A stretch of DNA of 64,000 bases from an uncultured Gammaproteobacteria bacterium (GTDB lineage Bacteria > Pseudomonadota > Gammaproteobacteria > Pseudomonadales > Azotimanducaceae). Made by a program: the position numbers and the translations under genes. The first letter of the stretch is position 1. Every line of letters starts with the position of its first letter. Below the pieces are notes generated by a model, which was not told the origin of the DNA, ran no database searches, and saw nothing but the letters and a program-made list of their open reading frames with translations. This document shows positions 53,312-62,667 of the stretch, in pieces. The stretch covers positions 1-64,000 of the forward strand of contig CAJXBG010000004.1 in the NCBI GenBank assembly GCA_913050215.1. Direction: 5' to 3'.

Positions 53312-55072
53312 TTAAATAGTTTTAGCTGATATTGGTCCGGGAGTGACTAGCTTTGCTTGACGCCAACCGCGCAGTGCGTTAACCAAAAAAAGAGCATCAA
53401 CACTCGAGAGCTCTTCCACAGAGAGAGAGCGCACCCCTATGTCTCCGTTGGCTATGAGCGATTCTCTCAACGTACCCGGCAACAACCCATCACTGACAGG
53501 CGGGGTAAATAATTCTCCCTGCCACTCGAACACAATATTTGCGATTGCTGATTCCGTCACAAATCCTCTGTGGTTATGTAGCAGTGCTTCAGTGCCTACA
53601 GGTACCGATGCGGTAGCGGTATTGTATATCTCGCGCTTGGTTGTTTTGTGGTATAGCAGGACATTGTCGGCAGAGACTGGTTCTTTCGACAGAGCGACTT
53701 TTTGAGGCTGCTCGTATTCAAACAGCGGTTCGCAATCCAACTGCAGCTTTCCCTTTCTAGTCAGTTGAAGGCGGATCCGGTGGGGTAGGCTAGGTAGGCC
53801 CGTCGTCGCCTCGATGAGTTTTTCTTCGAGGACCGGGATATCGATTTTAAAAGCAAAATACGCCGCGCTGTTTGAGAGTCGTTTGAGGTGACGACTTTTC
53901 AGATATATGCCCTCGCCGGGTGTCCAGCGCATGGTCTCCAGCAATAGGAATTCCGGGTCAACCTTGCGAAGAATCTGTGTTTTTGCTTGTAATTCTAAAT
54001 ATTCATCTTCGGCATCAGAATCCCAGACGATACCACCACCGGCGCCGTAATGACTGGTGCAAGTGCGTTTGTCTGTCCACGCCGTTCTGATGGCGATATT
54101 GAAGAGCGCCTGTCTTTCGGGTGCAATTAACCCTATGACTCCGGTATAGATTTCGCGGGGCGTGGACTCAAGGGCGTTAATAAATCTCATGCTGGCGTGT
54201 TTTGGCGCACCGGTAATTGACGCGCCAGGAAATAAAGCAGCAAATATTTCCGAGGTAGTTGAATTTGTTTGAGCCGACACCGTTGAGGTCATCTGCCAAA
54301 CTGTTGGATGACGCTCTACATTGAAAAGCTGTGATGTGGTCACTGAATTAGCATCAGCCACTCGACTGAGATCGTTTCGGACCATGTCGGTAATCATGAG
54401 GTTTTCAGCCTGGTTCTTTTCAGAAGAACGCAGCCAGTCTGCCTGTTCCATATCATCCAGATAAGAGAGTCCGCGGGTCGCGGTACCCTTCATTGGTTTG
54501 CAGATGATTTCCCGATCGTTTCGCTGAAAAAACAATTCCGGCGAAGCAGAGAGGATACTAAAATTTCTACCATCCAGAAACGCACCGTAAGTTGCTTGTT
54601 CAGCAATTCGCCCAAACGTGTCAATGTTAAGCGCGCTATCTAGTGCGAGTCTTGACGTATAATTCACCTGATAAATATCACCTGCTTCGATATGAGTTTT
54701 CAGGGTCGATATATGTGCTTTGTACGCTTTGATATCGCTATCTAATTGCCAGTCACCAGGGAGTATTTCTGGCTGTTTCGGCAACTCATCCAATCGGGTT
54801 CGTTTGTCGAAAAGCCCAAAGCACAAGAGAGGTAGCTGTGCAGGTGCATGAGTGACGAGTTGCGTATCGAAAGCAGAAGCTGCCTCATAGCTCAAAAATC
54901 CTGCTGCAAAATACCCATCCTGTGCCACCAGTCGCTCTATTTTTGTGAGTAGCGGTACAACATCGTCAACTTTTGTGGTGTGAATAACATGAACAGGGTC
55001 GGTGTATTCGAACCAACAGCTTTGCTCAGGATCTCTGAGAATGACACGCGAGAGTATTTGTTGTTCATTCAT
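53312..55072 (-). CDS. pabB: Aminodeoxychorismate synthase component I fused to aminodeoxychorismate lyase (PabB-PabC)
   Basis: A 586-residue fusion. Residues about 1-340 form the chorismate-binding enzyme, with CKPMKGTATRG, GAGGGIVWDSDAEDEYLE and FPGASITGAPK. Residues about 345-580 form a BCAT-fold lyase with RHLKRL, KTTKREIY and a C-terminal LPGTLRESL. Together they make 4-aminobenzoate for folate from chorismate with a glutamine amidotransferase (PabA, not in the window). I chose the ATG at 55072, beside AAGG. A GTG at 55123 reads into the overlapping epmB. Confidence 0.9.
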   Translation of the reverse strand: MNEQQILSRVILRDPEQSCWFEYTDPVHVIHTTKVDDVVPLLTKIERLVAQDGYFAAGFLSYEAASAFDTQLVTHAPAQLPLLCFGLFDKRTRLDELPKQPEILPGDWQLDSDIKAYKAHISTLKTHIEAGDIYQVNYTSRLALDSALNIDTFGRIAEQATYGAFLDGRNFSILSASPELFFQRNDREIICKPMKGTATRGLSYLDDMEQADWLRSSEKNQAENLMITDMVRNDLSRVADANSVTTSQLFNVERHPTVWQMTSTVSAQTNSTTSEIFAALFPGASITGAPKHASMRFINALESTPREIYTGVIGLIAPERQALFNIAIRTAWTDKRTCTSHYGAGGGIVWDSDAEDEYLELQAKTQILRKVDPEFLLLETMRWTPGEGIYLKSRHLKRLSNSAAYFAFKIDIPVLEEKLIEATTGLPSLPHRIRLQLTRKGKLQLDCEPLFEYEQPQKVALSKEPVSADNVLLYHKTTKREIYNTATASVPVGTEALLHNHRGFVTESAIANIVFEWQGELFTPPVSDGLLPGTLRESLIANGDIGVRSLSVEELSSVDALFLVNALRGWRQAKLVTPGPISAKTI

Positions 55073-56096
55073 CCTTAAGTTGAATATCCAAGAGATGTTT
55101 TGAGTTTTCACCGGGTATTTCACGAACCAGTCGTGGCAGAAGATACCCAGGCAGGTGTGCTTGCATCTTGCCGTAAATTATTTTGGCCTCTTCGTCATTG
55201 ACGTGAAAGTGTGAGGTGCCTGCGACACGGTCAGGCATATGTAAATAGTAAGGTTGGACGCTTTGATCGTAGAGCTTCTCGGCCAGCGATATCAGCACAG
55301 AAGCTGAGTCATTGATACCTCGAAGTAAGACGGACTGGTTTAACAACAAAGCACTCGCTTGTTTCAAGTCGTTGAGAACCCTTGCCGTCTGATTATCAAG
55401 TTCGTTTGGATGGTTAGCGTGTATCACAAGTGCTGTCTTTAGCGTTGTTTTTTTCAGTAATGATAATAGTTGAGGTGTGATTCGCTCTGGAAGCACTACC
55501 GGAATCCGACTATGGATACGGAGTCTTTTGAGATGGGGTATCGCCTCAAATTTTTCGATGAGTGTTGCCAGCGCTTGATCATCAAGTAGTAACGGATCGC
55601 CGCCGGATAGAATGATTTCGGAAATGCTTGAATCTGCTGATATTGCGGCAAGGGCTTGCGTGTGTTTTTGGTCCCTGTGTTCTGCGTATGGGAAGTGTCG
55701 TCGAAAGCAGTAGCGGCAGTTGATCGCACAACCGCTGGTGGTGATCAACAGCGCTCTACCATGATACTTTTTTATCAGCGCGGGAGCAGGGTTAACGTCT
55801 GTTCCTGTTTGCGTCTCTGCGAGTGGATCTTTGATGAAACCTGGCGCGTCGACAAGTTCAGCCGGCATCGCAAGCACTTGACGCAACAGCGGGTCCCCAG
55901 GGTCGCCATACTTCATGCGTGACGCGAATCCTCGCGGCACCAGCACAGGAAAATCCGGCTGTTGAAGCACTTCGGGTCGCAGCAGGGGAGACTTGACACC
56001 CACAAATTCAAGCAGCGCCTTGCTGCTACGAATAGCGTGACGCAATGCAGCACGGTAGGGTTCGTTTTCACTGGAAGAACGGGGGAGCAAAGGCAT
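55065..56096 (-). CDS. epmB: EF-P beta-lysylation protein EpmB (lysine 2,3-aminomutase-like)
   Basis: A 343-residue radical SAM enzyme. CAINCRYCFRRHFPYAEH carries the CxxxCxxC [4Fe-4S] cluster and IILSGGDPLLLDD the SAM-contact loop. It isomerises alpha-lysine to beta-lysine for EF-P modification. It lacks the longer C-terminus of true catabolic lysine aminomutases, which supports EpmB. Its stop overlaps the pabB-pabC start region by eight bases. No efp or epmA gene is in the window, so the usual neighbours are elsewhere. Confidence 0.9.
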   Translation of the reverse strand: MPLLPRSSSENEPYRAALRHAIRSSKALLEFVGVKSPLLRPEVLQQPDFPVLVPRGFASRMKYGDPGDPLLRQVLAMPAELVDAPGFIKDPLAETQTGTDVNPAPALIKKYHGRALLITTSGCAINCRYCFRRHFPYAEHRDQKHTQALAAISADSSISEIILSGGDPLLLDDQALATLIEKFEAIPHLKRLRIHSRIPVVLPERITPQLLSLLKKTTLKTALVIHANHPNELDNQTARVLNDLKQASALLLNQSVLLRGINDSASVLISLAEKLYDQSVQPYYLHMPDRVAGTSHFHVNDEEAKIIYGKMQAHLPGYLLPRLVREIPGENSKHLLDIQLKDE

Positions 56097-56167
56097 TCAG
56101 GTCGTTTTTGCAGGTAAGGGTTACGAAAGGCGGTATTGTAGCAGTGAATTCAACTTCGTCTGAGTCT

Positions 56168-56611
56168 TCAGTTGCTTTCTCCCTCTTTTCGCGTGACCGG
56201 ACCCGAAGTTCTTAGTGCATAAAGAACACGTCCTTTTGCGCAAACCACTCCCTTGTCACTTTTGATCTCTACTTCAATGGTACAGAGCTGACGACCCCGT
56301 TTGATTACCCGCGCTTCAGCGTCTATCCATTCACCGTGCGCCTGCCGCAAATAGGTTACCTGTAAATCAGCGGTGCCGGCAGGCTCGCTGCCTTCCCTCA
56401 AGTTGCTAAACACCGCTGGCACAGCAGCCATATCGACCATGGTTGAAATCACCCCGCCATTGACACTGCCACCAATACCGGTCGGGGTCGTTTCTTTGAT
56501 AACAAGTCGAAGCCGTGCAAAATCTTCACGTGTGTCGATGAGTGTGAGTCCTAGGTATTGATGAAAGGGATTATCATCAAAGTTTGCGAAAAAGTTTTTG
56601 TCTGCAGGCAT
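56168..56611 (-). CDS. PaaI-type hotdog thioesterase
   Basis: A 147-residue single-hotdog protein: FFANFDDNPFHQYLGLTL, then GGSVNGGVISTMVDMAAVPAVF with the conserved hotdog Asn-Gly-Gly and catalytic Asp, TADLQVTYLRQA and RVIKRGRQLCTIEVEI. The family hydrolyses acyl- or aryl-CoA. I chose the ATG at 56611 with AAGAGAG upstream. The longer open frame from 56734 adds 41 residues without a family match or ribosome-binding site. Confidence 0.85.
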   Translation of the reverse strand: MPADKNFFANFDDNPFHQYLGLTLIDTREDFARLRLVIKETTPTGIGGSVNGGVISTMVDMAAVPAVFSNLREGSEPAGTADLQVTYLRQAHGEWIDAEARVIKRGRQLCTIEVEIKSDKGVVCAKGRVLYALRTSGPVTRKEGESN

Positions 56612-56843
56612 ATCTCTCTTCTTGTGACCTATCTTGAGGCTCAGGGTGGACCAGCGGCTAAAAATACAATATCGAGAATTGTGATCTACTGAACGGTCCC
56701 CAATCCGAGAGTATATCGTGATCCGCTCTGCCATTCATCGTTCCTTGCGCTATCCGGAAGCTGGCGCAAGACAGTAATCTTGTCTTCGGCTGGCATAGAT
56801 AGTGGTTCGATGAGACACTGCAGTGATAATCAGGAGAAATCCA

Positions 56844-57707
56844 ATGATAGACAAATCCCAATTATCGACCGGCGAACGGTATGGTTATTCGCTCTATCAC
56901 CTCTCTCCAATGATTGGTACGGAGATTCGTGGTATCAATCTAGGTGATAAATTAGCAGACGAAGTCATCGTCTGGTTGTCAGACCTGCTTGTAGATCGGA
57001 AAGTAATATTTTTTCGTGATCAGACAATTTCGGTCAAACAGCATGTTGAGTTTGCTCGGAGATTTGGCGATATCGAAATACACCCATTCACAAACAATGA
57101 TGATACGTATCCGGAAGTCATTCGCCTTGATAATGACAAGGCTCGTCCGCCAAGAATTAATCAATGGCACTCCGACGTCACCTGGCGTCAGAACCCTTCG
57201 CTTGGTTCTATCTTGCGTGGTGTTGAAATCCCCGAAGTCGGGGGAGACACCCTGTTTGCCAACATGGAATCCGCCTATGAAGGTCTAGATGATGAAACAA
57301 AAGAATTGCTTGATGGGTTATATGCCATTCATGATAACGAAGTGTTCCTTCAAGGCATGAAACAGCGGGGTGCAGGGGAAGATGAAATCGACGCGATGCG
57401 AAAGAAGTTTCCACCCGTTAAACACCCTGTGGTGCGAACTCACCCGGTGAGTCAGCGAAAGTCTGTTTACGTCAATTCGACCTTCACCCGCTGTATCGAT
57501 GGTATGGATACAGAAGTTTCTGACAAGCTATTACAAAAACTGTATCTGACGGCATGGAATCCAGATCACCAATGCAGGTTTAGATGGCAGAAGGACTCCT
57601 TCACTTTCTGGGATAATCGGTCCGTGCAGCATTTCGCCGCCGCGGACTATTGGCCCAATGTTAGGAAAATGGAACGCGTCACGGTAGTGGGTGATCGTCC
57701 GGTCTAA
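56844..57707 (+). CDS. TauD/TfdA family alpha-ketoglutarate dioxygenase
   Basis: A 287-residue Fe(II) dioxygenase. NQWHSDVTW gives the HxD iron pair, TFWDNRSVQHFAAADYWP the distal His, and the following KMERVTV the 2-oxoglutarate Arg. The N-terminal LSPMIGTEIRGINLGDKL and KVIFFRDQTI are typical of TauD. It hydroxylates and thereby cleaves sulfonates or other small acids such as phenoxyacetates. The ATG at 56844 has AGGAG seven bases upstream. It is a single transcription unit with a divergent thioesterase neighbour. Confidence 0.92.
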   Translation: MIDKSQLSTGERYGYSLYHLSPMIGTEIRGINLGDKLADEVIVWLSDLLVDRKVIFFRDQTISVKQHVEFARRFGDIEIHPFTNNDDTYPEVIRLDNDKARPPRINQWHSDVTWRQNPSLGSILRGVEIPEVGGDTLFANMESAYEGLDDETKELLDGLYAIHDNEVFLQGMKQRGAGEDEIDAMRKKFPPVKHPVVRTHPVSQRKSVYVNSTFTRCIDGMDTEVSDKLLQKLYLTAWNPDHQCRFRWQKDSFTFWDNRSVQHFAAADYWPNVRKMERVTVVGDRPV

Positions 57708-57904
57708 TGCTGTTGACTCTGCTTCAGGACTTCTATGTTTTACAGTTGTGGTCTTGCGAGCGGTGTGGCTAAAAAAATTTGTGATATGGGCTTGTGAGAG
57801 CGTTATCCGCAAGCTGCTACCTTGATGTCTTGCGCGGGATAGCTTGCAAAAAAACACCCCATTGTTGCAAGGGTTGAGGCTGAAAAATCCATACAGCCGC
57901 CGCG

Positions 57905-59092
57905 CTATTGTCGCCGGTCACGATGTTTGAGCCTGTTTGAATAAGCTTGCAACTTTAATTCATACAAAGCGCGTGCTTGCTCGTTTTGAGTATTATTCAT
58001 TGCAAGTTCAAGCTGGATCTTACTTTCTGCATCTTGACCCAGATGGGAATATGCGCGGGCGAGTTGATAGTGTAATTCGTGCATGTAAGGTGCGCGTTTA
58101 ATTGCCCGCCGATAATAGTTAACTGCATCCCTGTATTGGCCTGTTTTAAGCGCTAAGAACGCCAGTCTTTGCCAACGGTATGGACTTGGGTCATCAATCT
58201 GTTGAAGTTTGGTTTCGATAAGCTTGGCTTCGTCAAGTCGATGTTGCTCTACGAGCAAAAGTTGATAATTTTTCAGTAGCGTCAAGGGCGTTGGAAGCGA
58301 AGCGATGCCATACTGATAAACGTCTTCTGCTTTACTTATTTCACCAATCTTCTTATAGATAACAGCCAGCATATTAAATGCTGATGCGCTGGAATTATTA
58401 AGTGCGAGTGCTTCTATTACTAACCAATACGCCAGATTGAAATTTGCCGACTCGATAGCATCGGCTGCTTTATTGAGATAGTACATAGAGACATATTTTG
58501 GTTCGCTCAGATTACCAACAAAACGGCTCGTTTCATTAGGGAAGTAGTCCACGATGATGCCTGGCTTTAGGAAATATACGACGTTTTTTGCAGGTGGTGC
58601 GGTTTTTCTAAGCAACTTTGTCCTGACATGGACGCCTTTGATAATGACATTTTCCCCTTGCTCAAAAACAGGGGCATCATCCATCAGTTGATATTCAATT
58701 TTGATGTTAGCGCGATTGGCCAGTGCGGTTGTGAGCATCGCCAGGGACATACAATTACCCTGTTGCTGTTCCAAAGCTTCCGCGGCGGTGAGGGTTTCAC
58801 CGAGATAAGAGAACTCAGGTGTACTTTGTTCCAAGTAATTGTATAGCCTTCGATTAGGTAAATGCTTTCTGTTTCTGGGGGCGTTAAAGTATTCGTCGAA
58901 CGCGCGATATTGCGCTGGCGTTAAATCGTGAAGTGAATGCGGCGAGATGATTTCCGGCCGTGTACCAAATAATTCGTCGGCGGTGTAGTCGAATGCTGGT
59001 TGTGCCGGTGAATCTGACTCGATGGGTGTGTTCACGGCGCAGCTTGCTAGCAAGCCTAAAAGCAAGATAAAAAACATGATTCTGCAGGGCAT
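57905..59092 (-). CDS. TPR-repeat lipoprotein with transglutaminase-like Cys motif
   Basis: A 395-residue lipoprotein. MPCRIMFFILLLGLLASC is a signal with lipobox LASC. Next comes a domain with QQQGNCMSLAMLTTALANRANI, which resembles the Cys loop of transglutaminase-like folds. From about residue 210 there are four or five TPR units (for example AEDVYQYGIASLPTP, YRDAVNYYRRAIKRAPYMHELHYQLAR). The ATG at 59092 has GGAGG eight bases upstream. A longer frame from 59296 is open but has no such site and would bury the signal. Role unknown. Confidence 0.82.
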   Translation of the reverse strand: MPCRIMFFILLLGLLASCAVNTPIESDSPAQPAFDYTADELFGTRPEIISPHSLHDLTPAQYRAFDEYFNAPRNRKHLPNRRLYNYLEQSTPEFSYLGETLTAAEALEQQQGNCMSLAMLTTALANRANIKIEYQLMDDAPVFEQGENVIIKGVHVRTKLLRKTAPPAKNVVYFLKPGIIVDYFPNETSRFVGNLSEPKYVSMYYLNKAADAIESANFNLAYWLVIEALALNNSSASAFNMLAVIYKKIGEISKAEDVYQYGIASLPTPLTLLKNYQLLLVEQHRLDEAKLIETKLQQIDDPSPYRWQRLAFLALKTGQYRDAVNYYRRAIKRAPYMHELHYQLARAYSHLGQDAESKIQLELAMNNTQNEQARALYELKLQAYSNRLKHRDRRQ

Positions 59093-59283
59093 CGATACTG
59101 CCTCCGGTGTGCGCGCAGGGTGCCTAAAATTTTGATTATCCATATATTTTTTTCGAGTAAAACTCTTCAGTTGATCGAGATATGTTTTGCCATCAAAAAA
59201 GTGTGTTCTGTCAATGCAATTTACATTGATTTGCTTGACCGACTCAGTCATATTCAGACCATATTCTCTAAGTTGGATATATC

Positions 59284-60999
59284 GTGAACAGAACATTTTG
59301 GTTGTTCTTTATCATTTTTACGTCTGGGCCAGCGATCGGTTCTGAAACTGAAAACTGTCCCTACTACGAAGAAGAGACAAAAAACGTCTATTGGGGTGAT
59401 TTGCATGTTCACTCTGCCTATTCGCTGGATGCATGGGGTTATGGCACCATGCGAACGCCCGCAGAGGCCTATGCATTTGCACGAGGAACGCCAATAAAAC
59501 TTGCCGGGTCGATACCGGTGCAACTTGACCGCCCCTTGGATTTTATGTCAGTAACTGATCACGCTGAGTGGTTTGATCTTTTATATATCTGCACTGACCC
59601 TGAGTGGAGCGATGAGCCGTATTGCAACATCATGACAGAAAATAATAATGCCTTGGAAGGCCGCAAGGTGTTTGTAGAGTACGTACTCCCGACGATAACA
59701 GAGGCCGTTCCTGCGCCAACGCCGCTGTGTGCAAAAAATCCTGAGCATTGCAAAACCGCGCAGCAACTTCAGTGGCAGAGAATTCAACATCAAACGAACC
59801 AAGCCAACGATCCATGTAGATTCACCTCTTTCATTGGCTTTGAATGGTCAGCAACACCCGACTACAGTCACAATCATCGCAACGTGATATTTGCGAATGA
59901 CAAGGTCAGTCACGAAGCGATCGACTATATGCGATTCGAGACGCCTGAAAAACTGTGGCGCGAACTGGACAAGCAATGTAAGGCTGAGGATGGGTGTGAG
60001 GCGATTGCGATACCGCACAATTCGAATATGGGTGATGGTAAAAGCTTTGATGTTGAAATTGAATCTGATGTTGCTCTTTCGCTGAGGGCCAAATATGAAA
60101 CCCTGATTGAGATTCATCAGGAAAAAGGTAACAGTGAATGTCTGCCCGCGTTTGGTACCACGGATGAGGACTGTAATTTTGAGCGCTCTCTTACTAAGAG
60201 TTCCGTGCCTGCCACACGTGAAAGTTATAGCCCGCAAGAATGGGAAAAGATGCGCCGTGGATACGTCAGAGGATTGCTATTGAGGGGACTGTTGGCTTAC
60301 GACAAGTCCGGGACCCAGAAACAGAACCCGCTCCAGATGGGGGTTATCGGTTCTACTGATGGGCATGCCGGGACGCCTGGATTTGTTGAGGAGAGCCAGT
60401 GGATGGGCTCTGTGTTTGGTCTTGGCAATCTCGACAGGACTATGACCCGTGTCAATTGGAATCCAGGCGGACTCGCCGCGGTCCGTGCGGAACAAAACAC
60501 CAGAGCGAGTCTTTTTGCTGCAATGAAAAGACGTGAGGTTTATGCCACGAGCGGGCCGAGAATCACGATGAACTTTACCGCATCAGCGGCCCCTCTGGCC
60601 TGCGATTCGAAAACGCCAGCAGGGAAAATAATTTCAATGGGCGGAGAGTTTTCCAGAACATCCAATGCGCCGCATTTTCGAATCGATGCGTTATATGACC
60701 GCACACCCATTCAGTCAATTGAAATCGTAAAAGGTGAGCTGGTGAACGGTCGTCTCGAAGAGTCTTTGATTGAAGTCTGGCGTTCCAATTCTGGATCATT
60801 GAATGTTTGTGCAACCTGGGAGGATTTATCGTTTAATCAGACCTCACCGGCGTTTTGGTATGCGCGAGTGATAGAGGCGCCATCTCCACGCTGGTCAGCC
60901 CATCACTGCAAGGAAGCTGGTCGCTGTGATGAATTCCCGGAAGCGCAACGTACTGTCCAGGAGCGGGCCTGGGCATCACCCATCTGGTACTTACCCTGA
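59284..60999 (+). CDS. DUF3604 domain-containing exported protein
   Basis: A 571-residue protein with a signal peptide (NRTFWLFFIIFTSGPAIGS). VYWGDLHVHSAYSLDAWGYG and FMSVTDHAEWFDLLYI are the His/Asp metal-site motifs of the PHP-like DUF3604 family. Later blocks IPHNSNMGDG, GVIGSTDGHAGTPG and REVYATSGPR are also family features. It probably acts in the periplasm as a phosphoesterase or related hydrolase. The start is a GTG at 59284, consistent with the signal peptide. It is divergent from the TPR lipoprotein gene. Confidence 0.87.
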   Translation: MNRTFWLFFIIFTSGPAIGSETENCPYYEEETKNVYWGDLHVHSAYSLDAWGYGTMRTPAEAYAFARGTPIKLAGSIPVQLDRPLDFMSVTDHAEWFDLLYICTDPEWSDEPYCNIMTENNNALEGRKVFVEYVLPTITEAVPAPTPLCAKNPEHCKTAQQLQWQRIQHQTNQANDPCRFTSFIGFEWSATPDYSHNHRNVIFANDKVSHEAIDYMRFETPEKLWRELDKQCKAEDGCEAIAIPHNSNMGDGKSFDVEIESDVALSLRAKYETLIEIHQEKGNSECLPAFGTTDEDCNFERSLTKSSVPATRESYSPQEWEKMRRGYVRGLLLRGLLAYDKSGTQKQNPLQMGVIGSTDGHAGTPGFVEESQWMGSVFGLGNLDRTMTRVNWNPGGLAAVRAEQNTRASLFAAMKRREVYATSGPRITMNFTASAAPLACDSKTPAGKIISMGGEFSRTSNAPHFRIDALYDRTPIQSIEIVKGELVNGRLEESLIEVWRSNSGSLNVCATWEDLSFNQTSPAFWYARVIEAPSPRWSAHHCKEAGRCDEFPEAQRTVQERAWASPIWYLP

Positions 61000-61039
61000 A
61001 ACAGGTAGTAATAGGTTTCTATTGCAGAGGAGCAAAAAA

Positions 61040-62656
61040 TTGGTTGATTCAGCAACAAACGATCCGGTTGATGTATTAATTATTGGGGCAGGGGCGTCAG
61101 GTGCCGCGGTAGCATGGAGCCTAGCCGACACGAAGATGCGAATTGTCTGCCTCGAGCAGGGCGACTGGACCAACTCGGCCGAATACCCCACAACGGGAAA
61201 GAACTGGGAAGTACTACAACACGGTGCCTATAGCATTAATCCTAATGTCAGGGGCCGAGCGACTGACTATCCCATTAACAACAATGATTCTCCGATTGAT
61301 GTTGTAAATTTTAACGGCGTGGGCGGGGGCACTATCATGTATGCAGCTCACTTTCCTCGTTTGCACCCTTCTGATTTCAAGGTGAAAAGTCTTGATGGCG
61401 TTGCGGATGACTGGCCGATTAGTTATGACACCCTAGACAGTTATTTTACACAGAACGATAGAATGATGGGCGTGTCTGGGCTCGCAGGTGACCCGATGTA
61501 TCCGCCGAAGCAACCGCCGCTGCCGCCGATCCCGATGGGATTGGTGGGTGATAAAATTGCCAGCGGCTATGACAAGCTTGGTTGGCACTGGTGGCCATCT
61601 GACAGCGCAATTATCTCACAACAATACGAAGGACGAGACAAGTGTCTTAACCTCGGGCCTTGCATGTCGGGCTGTTCCCAGGGTGCTAAAAGTAGTGTGG
61701 ATATCACCTATTGGCCCGAAGCGCTGCGCCAGGGTGTAGAGCTTCGAACCAGGTGCAGAGTTCGCGAGGTGACCGTTTCAGAGGAGGGTATGGCTAACGG
61801 CGTCATTTACTACAATGAAGCCGGAGAAGAATGTTTTCAGGCAGCCGAGGTTGTGGTGATGGCTTGTAACGGTGTTGGTACACCAAGAATCTTACTGAAT
61901 TCGGTATCAGAACACTTCCCTGATGGGCTTGCTAATAGCAGTGGTTTAGTTGGCAAGAACCTGATGTTTCATCCCATTGGATATGTTCAGGGGGTGTTTG
62001 ATGAACAACTAGATAGTCATCGGGGGCCGACGGGTTGTTGTATTCTTAGTAAGGAGTTCTATGAGACTGACCTAGATCGGGGCTTTGTGCGTGGTTATAA
62101 CATGCAGATCAGTCGAGGTTCAGGCCCATTTAATACTGCTATTCAGGGTTACCACTCGGGCAGAATTCCTTGGGGCGCCGATCATCACAAAGCATTTCAA
62201 TCCATGTTTGATCATACGGCGGGGGTTGCTGTTCTGTGCGAGGATCTGCCTGAGTTACACAATACCGTGACGCTTGACCCAGACTTAAAAGACTCCGATG
62301 GTATTCCAGCAGCAAAAATAAATTATACGCTCAGTGAAAACTCACAGAAAATGTTAGCACACGGGCTTGCTCGCGCAGAAGAGGTGATGGAAGCGGCGGG
62401 CGCAAAGGAAATCGTGAATAATGGCATGATACGTTCCGCAGGTTGGCATTTGCTGGGTACAGCGAGAATGGGAGAGGATCCAAAAACCTCAGTGGTTAAT
62501 CACTGGGGACGTAGTCACGACGTAAAAAACCTGTTTATTGTTGATGGCAGTATTTTTGTGACGTCGGGCGGCGTGAACCCTACCAGTACAATTCAGGCGT
62601 TGGCACTTTATATTGCCGATACGATGAAAAAGAATCTGGCTAACTTGTTTGATTAA
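61040..62656 (+). CDS. GMC family oxidoreductase
   Basis: A 538-residue FAD-dependent glucose-methanol-choline oxidoreductase. DVLIIGAGASGAAVAW is the N-terminal FAD motif and GTARMGEDP the C-terminal signature, ending FVTSGGVNPTSTIQALAL. The His in AGWHLLGT is in the usual active-site stretch. I chose the TTG at 61040, which has AGGAG seven bases upstream. The longer frame from 60926 overlaps DUF3604 and lacks a family match. A small partner protein is encoded 11 bases later. Substrate: an alcohol, unknown. Confidence 0.9.
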   Translation: MVDSATNDPVDVLIIGAGASGAAVAWSLADTKMRIVCLEQGDWTNSAEYPTTGKNWEVLQHGAYSINPNVRGRATDYPINNNDSPIDVVNFNGVGGGTIMYAAHFPRLHPSDFKVKSLDGVADDWPISYDTLDSYFTQNDRMMGVSGLAGDPMYPPKQPPLPPIPMGLVGDKIASGYDKLGWHWWPSDSAIISQQYEGRDKCLNLGPCMSGCSQGAKSSVDITYWPEALRQGVELRTRCRVREVTVSEEGMANGVIYYNEAGEECFQAAEVVVMACNGVGTPRILLNSVSEHFPDGLANSSGLVGKNLMFHPIGYVQGVFDEQLDSHRGPTGCCILSKEFYETDLDRGFVRGYNMQISRGSGPFNTAIQGYHSGRIPWGADHHKAFQSMFDHTAGVAVLCEDLPELHNTVTLDPDLKDSDGIPAAKINYTLSENSQKMLAHGLARAEEVMEAAGAKEIVNNGMIRSAGWHLLGTARMGEDPKTSVVNHWGRSHDVKNLFIVDGSIFVTSGGVNPTSTIQALALYIADTMKKNLANLFD

Positions 62657-62667
62657 GGGGTGTGCGA

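Noticed and set aside
59093-59296. N-terminal extension of the TPR lipoprotein up to 59296
   Set aside because: The extension has no ribosome-binding site and would bury the lipoprotein signal peptide. GGAGG lies eight bases before the ATG at 59092.
60926-61039. Longer GMC oxidoreductase reading starting inside the DUF3604 gene
   Set aside because: The added residues match no family, and AGGAG is correctly placed before the TTG at 61040.
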